NCBI GenBank assembly: GCA_009602725.1
Contig: WELB01000133.1
Coordinates: 26,156 to 50,127, forward strand
Direction of reading: 5' to 3'
Source: Spirogloea muscicola
Lineage: Eukaryota; Streptophyta; Zygnematophyceae; Spirogloeales; Spirogloeaceae
DNA length: 23,972 nucleotides
Part shown: piece after piece, positions 17,701-23,972 of the stretch
Numbering within the stretch: position 1 is the stretch's first letter
Layout of the letters: every line of letters starts with the position of its first letter
Notes under the pieces: generated by a model
Databases searched by the model: none
Told to the model about the DNA's origin: nothing
What the model saw: only the letters and a program-made list of their open reading frames with translations
Position numbers and translations under genes: made by a program

Positions 17701-17924
17701 CCTACTCTTGTCTGACACGGGCGTGCAAAAGAGCGCCAGTGTTTGCCTAGCAAACGCCGGTATACGAGTCCCTTCGACTCACAGACAGCCTATTTCGCAC
17801 AGCGCTCCACCACCACCTCGGCCTCCCCCCCCCATGCTTGGCTGGCATCCGCCAGTGCGAGTGTGGCCACATTGCCGATGGCAAGCTCGATCTAGCTGCT
17901 CATATGCTGAGATGTATTGAGGGG

Positions 17925-18660
17925 GGTTAGCGCATTGCCTCCCACGACTTACTCAGGGACACTATGTTTAAATTTGTGCGAGAGGCGGGGAATTGTCCGG
18001 CGATGGAGGTGTCTGGCATCATGCCAATCTCCTCAAGGCGCGGCGAGCCATATGTGCGGCGTCTGGACGTGGTCGCCACCCTCCGGGACGGTGGGTCTCG
18101 TCTGCTCCTGGACGTGGTACTGATCGGCGCGTACAAGGCTGGCGCACCCACGTCAACCGTGTCTGGCTGGGCCACGTCCAGCGCGGAGCGCAAGAAGGAG
18201 CGGCACTACCAGGACCATCCCCGAGGGGACCATCTTTATCCGTGTGCCATGGATTTCTACGGAGGCTACGGCGTAAAATGGTCCTCCCTGATCCAGCATC
18301 TGGCCCGGCTGGTTGATGCGCGTCGTCGATGTCGGGGGGGCAGCTTCAGCCACTACAGCATTCCGCAGGCCTTAGATGCATACTATAGAATGCGGCTCTC
18401 ACTTAGTTTGCAGCGCTCGCAAGCATTGGCTCTTCATCAACGTGCAGGGCGCGCTTTAAGTCAGGCCTCCGGCTTTCGTGGCGGCGCTCCAGATCCCCAA
18501 GTTAGCTAGTCGGATTGGGTTGTGCTGACCCGTGGGTACTGATGTGACCTTAGGCACCTTAACTTCGGTTTCCGTATTTACCTGTTCAGTTTGCCCTAGA
18601 CTCTGCCTGAACAATGTGTCGGCCTCCATTTCGTTTCATGCGCCCCGCGCGCCTACTGTC
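17925..18660 (+). mobile_element. A-type retroelement copy with a single nonsense codon, class II 3' UTR
   Basis: The frame reads HDLLRDTMFKFVREAG, VRRLDVVATLRDGGSRLLLD and SSAERKKERHYQDHPRGDHL, then MDFYGGYGVKWSSLIQHLA, YYRMRLSLSLQRSQALALH and AGRALSQASGF. It meets TAG at 18507-18509, where the family has a tyrosine codon before S-D. The same frame then continues SDWVVLTRGY to TGA 18540-18542. The class II 3' UTR follows to about 18655. I could not find a TSD. The 5' edge lies between about 17900 and 17935. Confidence 0.85.
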
Positions 18661-18699
18661 GCCTATCCCGTGGCTCCGCTGATGCCGTCGTGAACACCC

Positions 18700-18855
18700 T
18701 CACTTCCCGTGAGCTCTTCCAATGGGCGGCAGGCTGAAGACAAGCCAGCCCGCGAGGGAGTGACAAGGTCCGGCCTGCAGCTCAAAGCACAAGCGGCTGC
18801 TGATATTTAAAAATCGGCTGTAAACTGCCAGCCAGATGCATACAGGTTTACTGAA
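18700..18855 (-). mobile_element. Inverted retroelement 3'-UTR fragments (class III and a hairpin block)
   Basis: On the minus strand, 18850-18790 is the class III 3' end (CCTGTATGCATCTGGCTGGC, then TTTACAGCC and CAGCAGCCGC). Below it, 18755-18705 holds a GGGCTGGCTTGTC...CAGCC hairpin block and a CCATTGGAAGAGCTC follow-on like that at 9643-9700. No ORF is kept. Confidence 0.65.
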
Positions 18856-18902
18856 AGCTGTCTCCTCCCCCCGAAGGCCTGCCCGCCGCGCGCCGCGGCG
18901 GC

Positions 18903-20170
18903 ATGCGCGCCAGCCTGCGCCCGCCCGCCGCCCTTGTCGCCCGGCGGCTGGCCCGGCGGCTTGTGAGTGCCCGCCGGCTCGCCGCCGCCGCCGCGCTGCG
19001 CCGAGGCCGCTCCTAGCAGTCCTGACCATCCACGCCCCTGGCCCCTGCTGACGCCGCACATTAGGTGGGCGATGCACTGCTTCCGGCACAAGACCAGGAA
19101 GCCGAGCTTCCAGGAGGTGCGGATCAGGAACCCCTCACATTGCCCACTCCCGAGGCCCCCAGCCCCGGGCATCGAGCAGCGGGGGTTTGCCAGGCTTGGC
19201 GCTGACGGGCGAGCCGCGAGGCATGCCCTGTGCGGTCTGTCAGAGCCCCGACCACACCCGTGACCTCACCACCAGACACCGCCCTGCCTGAGACCGCCTT
19301 GGCAAGGGCCATGCACTACGTTCCTCATCGCGCGTCCTTGACGCTGGACTACAGCCTCCAGAGAGCCAGCAGTGTTTCGCACGATCAGCGCCCCTCTCGT
19401 CCTTGTCAGCCGTCCTCCGGCACTGCTTGGCTGTGCACTGACGAGCTCCGGTAGGGACGCTGAGATGCTCAAAGGGTGGGGGGCTGTGCGTGGCACCTCG
19501 ACACTTCAACAGCCGGCCGAGCTGCAGGCTTGGTCGCACAACTTGTTCGAGAAGCGGTGCCACCAAGCTGTGAGGTTGCGGGCATTGCTCAGGGATGTCA
19601 GCACAGCTCCAGAGACAGATGAGGCATGCAAAAACTGGTCCGGAACACTGATCTCCTTCGCCTTTTGACTTGCATACCTTGTGCGTCTGGCGCAGAAATT
19701 CTATGTAGCGGCTGGCTGGAATGTCCTTGCCACCGCCGGGTGCCTCGCCTCTCCAGAGAAAGTCTTCCTGCTCTGGCTGCTCCCGATGTTGCTCCTGACG
19801 ATCGCGTTCTGCAGCCTCGGCTTCTTGTCACCTCCAATCAGAGTCCTCCAGTGGACGTCTCCGTCTTTCGGGAGGGCCAGCAGACCTCCCTCGTCTCGGC
19901 AGTCCAGATGCAGATACCCTCTTGACGGCACACAGATTCCCGACCTCACACAGAGATCAGTCACACTGTCACACAGACAGCTGAGGCTCCGCTCTCACGC
20001 TTGTCGGCCTTACACAGAGATCAGGCACACTGTCACACAGACAGCACAGGCACCTCCTGGCCGCACGCAGAGCCGCACCCTTGGTGGGTGGCAGCCACAG
20101 CTAGGGCGCACAGAGCAGCGCCATGGCCCCGGGAATCAGACCGATGTGCTGGGTATATCCCTTTCTTAGG
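18903..20170 (+). other. Possible multi-exon gene with an N-terminal targeting-like exon, unidentified
   Basis: An ATG at 18903 opens a 20-codon exon (MRASLRPPAALVARRLARRL) ending at a strong GTGAGT donor (18963). Its Arg/Ala/Leu composition without acids looks like a mitochondrial or plastid targeting sequence. Further plus-strand open pieces look protein-like: about 19065-19200 (acidic, Pro-rich), about 19455-19640 (LKGWGAVRGTSTLQQPAELQ, then HNLFEKRCHQAVRLRALLRD), and about 19690-19830, a hydrophobic stretch (NVLATAGCLAS, FLLWLLPMLLLTIAFCSLGF) that could be a membrane helix. I could not join them into one frame and recognise no family. Confidence 0.35.
19948..20044 (+). repeat. Two-copy direct repeat (33-bp core, 64-bp period)
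   Basis: 19948-19980 and 20012-20044 differ at one position in the core and are separated by 31 bp. The core is made of ACACAGA and CACACTGT words. Confidence 0.85.
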
Positions 20171-20189
20171 GAGACTGTTCCATTTCAAC

Positions 20190-21102
20190 AGGCCGAGTCG
20201 GCTCCCAAGCCGACCCGCTGATTCACCACATCACTACATTCAACATTTAGGTGGCCGCCAGATGCTTGCCAATGACCTCAGCGGCTCTGAGCGACACCTC
20301 TGCAGTGGCAGAAGGAATACGAGCTGGAATTAAAGTGCCAGCTGTGCAGCTGAGCAGGCGCTGCCAACGCTGTGACTGACACCTGTGTGACATGTACAAT
20401 AGGCAGATCCTGCCACACTCAGGTGCAAGTTCGTAGTCAAGGAGGCAGGTTTCTCATACGCACTGCAGAGGCTGGTTGCTGCTGGTTCTGCTGCACGCCA
20501 TGTGCCCCTGCCGTGAACGCACCTCTTTTGCAATGCTGTGATAACGCCCGCACTCCTCAAGCTGGCAGACCTAGGCCTCGCTCTGTAATGAAGTGCCACC
20601 AGTTATGCTGGCTTTCAGCCACAAACCAGCAGGACTGCATGGCGATGTAAGTTTGATGGGGGCGCAATTTTTATCAACAGGTGCCCACCATTGTGCAGCA
20701 CAGATTATTTTCAGTGCTTAGATAAGTATAAGTTGCTGTTTCTGCGATCCGGCTGCTCGTGGAGGAAAGAAGTCCACGCCGCTGCCAGGGCACAGCAAGG
20801 GCCCCCGGCAGAAATTGGAAGGCAATGTGATAGCCAAAGCTGCGCTTTTGAGGGTCTACCTTGACACCCCACTGTTTAGCCGGGCACTGATAGCAGTAAA
20901 GCAGCTGGCCCAGAGGTGCCATGCTAGTCATGGTAAATGCCTAGTGCGAGCTCCTAGGGTACAAAAGAGCAAAGCAGGCCTGGGCATCTAAAGCAGCAAA
21001 CATTTGGCCCCGTCTGCCAGCGTGATGGCACCACTAAGTGCACTGTCTTGGGGCACAATCTATAATCTCTGGCCAGTCGCCTGAGTCCACCAATGGTGGA
21101 AG
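20190..21102. other. No recognised gene; 3' flank of the AMT2-like gene
   Basis: Short overlapping frames on both strands carry no family motif. The part next to 21103 is expected to hold the 3' UTR of the transporter. I do not see a canonical green-algal TGTAA signal close to its stop codon. Confidence 0.5.
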
Positions 21103-23820
21103 CTAAGCTGTAGCCGTGGTCGTATAGGGCGATTCCTGGGTAGGGTGGTTCAATACGTTGTTGCCACCGTGGTGGGAGACGTCATAGCCATACCAGCCAA
21201 CCACGCCAGACACGCCCTTGCTCGATGGGTCGACATCACCATCGCCAAACATGGCGTATGCCTCCTCGCCGTGCGCTGCCTCGTCTCCAATCTGGTCGAT
21301 GACGCCCCAGTGAGCATCACGAAGCAGTGAGGATGGTGTTATTGCCGATAAATGCGTTCGAAAGTGATGCTGAGGGGCGCACTCACCCAAGGCCCTGTAG
21401 CAAGTATTGCTGACATGACACACTACTCGACATGGCCGCTGGACACGATCCTGGGGAGGCAAGGGGCTGACCTGCAAATGTTCCTCGCTCATGCGCAACG
21501 GCACGACGAGTTTGATGGCAAACATGATAATGCTGGTCACGACAATATTCCAGCCAATGATGAAGAGTGCGCCAACAATCTGCTTTCCGAACTGGCTCCC
21601 GCTGCCATAGAACGCGCCCTTGGTACCAGGAGCAAGCGCAAAGGCTGCGTGCACGGACATGTTCAGAAGTAATAGTGAGAAGGGGGGCCGGGGGGGTTTG
21701 GCCAAGGGGTGGTGCGCATCGGTGATGTTGCTCGGCTGGCGGCCAGTGTGTCAGTGTGATGCTCACCAACACACAGCTCTTCGACTGCAAAAAGGCCAGT
21801 GAGGCACCCGCCAAGGAGGCCAGCAACGCCGTGCGTGTGAAGGAGGCCAAGAGTGTCATCAACGAGCAGGAAAAGAGACAACTTCTTGCCGAGCACCATC
21901 ATGGTGAACCATGGGATGGTGCCGGACAGGAAGCCATAGCACATTGCTCCCCAGCCGTGAATAAAGCCTGCTGGATGCCAAGGGGCATGTGAGTGCTCGT
22001 GGACCATGCAAGAAAGCAGGGTCGCGCCAAGATAGCCAGCAGACGAGTGGGGCGAGGCACAGCATGAGGTGGGTATGGTGGAAGAACTGGGGCCACTTGG
22101 AGGGGAGGGAGGGAGGGGAGAGAGGGAGGGAGAGAGGCAACCATGAGGCAAGGAGATGGGAGCGAAAGCCACGTGGAGAGACATGGGAGATGGACAAGCA
22201 GGATCCATGAGTTGACTGAAGAGTTGCAGAAAGTGAACGGCAGAGGTGGCAGGTGAGGAAGGAAGAGGAGGTCAAGGGCAGAGGGATGAGGTAGAGAGGG
22301 GATGGAGAAAAAGGGGGAGAGAAACACGGGGAAGAGCCAGAGGCCACAGAAGCGCGAGACTCGGGGAAGCACAAGGATGGGAGGGTTTGCGTGGCATGCA
22401 GGTTTGCCAGGAAAACGCACCGGCGCCTGGTGTGATGACGACAAGGCCAGTAATGAGGCCCTGCACAGCACCAATGACGGACGGCTTGCCAAAGTAGAGG
22501 ATGTCACAGGCGGTCCAGGTGAGGATGGAGAAGGCACACGCAATGTTGGTGTTGAGGACCGCCACAGCCGCAATCTGCGGCGTCAGAGGACATGTGCTGC
22601 GTGTGTCAGCGCCTGCTGCATCCTAGAGGACTTTTTGGAGGACGTGTGCGTCCAAAACTCCAGGCAATGGTGCCAAGGTGACAGGAGTGGAAACAGGCAT
22701 CTCACAGCATTGGCGGCGTATGGGGCACCGCCGTTGAAGCCGTTCCAGCCGAGCCAGAGCATGCCGGCGCCAGCAAGCACCAAGAGAATGTTGTTGGGCG
22801 GGAAGCGCTCACGGTCACGAGCCAGCCGTGGCCCCACCTGAGCATTGATAGGCGGTTGCAAGTAGGAAGATCAGGCAACTACACGAATGAACGGGAATGG
22901 GTGCTCCTCCCCGGCTCAAGAAGCCAAGAGATGGCACTAGTATGCGGCTGGCGCAGTGCACCTCCGCATGCCATGCTGGATCGCTGGTATGATAGATGAG
23001 CAGGAGAAGCAGATGCAGGTGACGAGCATGCCCCGACGATCGGGAGGAAGAGAGTGGGGCCTTTGCGAGCGAGAGGTGGGTTCGTCCTCGGCCCGAGTGG
23101 GGTGTCGCTCTCGAAGTGCACAGCAGCGACTGCGTCAATATCTCTGGTGACTGCTCAGCACCACCTGCGATCGGAGGAGGGGGGGAGGCAGAAGGGGGAG
23201 GGAGGGTAGGCGGAGGGGGAGAGAAGATCGAGGAGGGCGAGCGAGCTCACCCAGGCGGCGGCCGTGAAGCCGGCATAGCCGGCTGAGACGTGGATGACGT
23301 AGCCACCGGCCCAGTCGAGGACGCCCCACTTGAAGAGGAAGCCGCCGCCCCAGATGCTGAAGGCGCCGATGGTGTACGAGAAGGTGAACCAGAGCGGCAC
23401 AAAGATCATCCAGGCGAGGAAGTTCATGCGGCCGAGCAGCGCGCCGGCGATGAGGATGAGCGTGATGGCGGCGAAGACGAACTGGAAGTAGATCTGCGTC
23501 GCCTGGGGGTACGCGGCGGTGATGTTGGCGGCGGGGAGGTAGGCCTGGGACATGTAGTAGCTGGCGCCGACGGCGGGCCCGGGCCTGCCCCACAGCGGGA
23601 ACCACTGGTTGCCGAAGGCGAACTTGTAGCCCCAGCCCACCCAGCAGATGAGCACGGCGGAGAAGGCGTAGAGGACCATGAAGGCGGAGTTGACGGCCCA
23701 CTTCTTCTTCACCACGCCGCCGTACAGGATCATGAGGCCCGGGATGGACTGCAGGCCCACGAGCGTCGCGGCGGTGAGCTGCCACGCGTTGTCCCCGCGG
23801 TCCAGGTAGTCGTCCGACAT
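21103..23820 (-). CDS. AMT2-type high-affinity ammonium transporter
   Basis: Imports ammonium across a cell membrane. Six exons join in phase: 23820-23251, 22837-22706, 22574-22421, 21967-21767, 21644-21472, 21291-21103, giving 472 residues, normal for the Amt/MEP/Rh family. The sequence tracks plant AMT2: [125 protein letters not shown], and the tail [13 protein letters not shown]. Pore residues by homology to AmtB are Asp169, His177 (VIHVSAG) and His331 (HTHGVAG); all are present. ATG 23820 is chosen because AMT2 proteins begin shortly before the GDNAWQL block. An in-frame ATG at 23955 would add a Pro/Ala-rich 45-residue extension. Tyr182 replaces the small residue usual in the SAGVAGF motif. 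Purine-rich tracts fill introns 1 and 3. Confidence 0.97.
22080..22345. repeat. Purine-rich (GGGA/GAG) tract in an AMT2 intron
   Basis: Long GA-rich low-complexity stretch within the intron 21968-22420. It is pyrimidine-rich on the coding strand. A similar tract lies at 23165-23230 in intron 1. Reading frames over these tracts are artefacts. Confidence 0.75.
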
Positions 23821-23972
23821 GGCGGCGGCGGAGGGCTGGAAGGGGGCTGGCTGGCTGGCGAGCTGCCCGAGGGAGGGGCCGGGGAGCTGTGGCGCGGGCG
23901 GGCGGCGCGGGCGCGGGAGGGGGGCCGCGGGCGCTGGTGCCGACGGACGAGCCACCGTGGGCTGAAGGGGGG

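Noticed and set aside
21899-22573. 224-residue minus-strand frame overlapping the transporter
   Set aside because: It is Ser/Pro/Leu-rich because it crosses the purine-rich intron. The true exons are in other frames.
23821-23955. Upstream in-frame start giving a 45-residue extension of the transporter
   Set aside because: The extension is Pro/Ala-rich and atypical for AMT2. The downstream ATG fits the family start.
1-23972. CRISPR array, tRNA or rRNA genes
   Set aside because: No regularly spaced direct repeats and no cloverleaf or rRNA sequence were recognised by eye.

Overview
The window looks like nuclear DNA of a green alga, probably a Chlorella-like trebouxiophyte. It is GC-rich and its genes are split into short exons with clean GT-AG introns. 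It carries a plant-type AMT2 ammonium transporter, a HECT ubiquitin ligase and a PHAX-type RNA-export adaptor. The lineage is inferred from gene content and style and was not tested by a search.

Three host genes can be called with confidence, all on the minus strand. (1) PHAX-like gene, about 8648 down to 7292 and perhaps to about 6670. (2) HECT E3 ligase, 14775 down to 10408. The twelve exons from 13.8 kb down to the stop join to a complete HECT domain with consistent splice phases. (3) AMT2-like ammonium transporter, 23820 down to 21103, six exons, 472 residues. Two GC-rich stretches (about 4.2-5.6 kb and 18.9-20.2 kb, plus strand) may hold exons of further genes that I could not identify.

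Nearly everything else (1-4.15 kb, 8.75-9.72 kb, 14.8-18.85 kb) is a graveyard of 5'-truncated copies of one non-LTR (LINE-like) retrotransposon superfamily. Each copy keeps only the C-terminal end of its ORF, ending in a conserved LTRGY-stop, plus a short 3' UTR with a small stem-loop. The ORF end carries an R-x-D ... D-[VI]-V ... K pattern that I read as a PD-(D/E)xK-like nuclease. No reverse transcriptase domain lies in the window. Several copies have visible target-site duplications (TSDs): 13 bp around 15532-15737, 13 bp around 16951-17700, 11 bp around 16468-16910, 19 bp (one mismatch) around 8819-9538, and shorter ones around two nested copies at 14.8-15.5 kb.

The most interesting observation is where these copies landed. 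Five of the dated insertions hit the last 20 or so codons of the ORF in an older copy of the same superfamily, several within the codons for S-D-x-x-L-L-T-R-G-Y. This suggests the element targets its own conserved ORF end, which would explain the nested arrays. Copies also lie directly upstream of two host genes: 31 bp from the putative HECT start codon and about 100-150 bp from the PHAX start codon.
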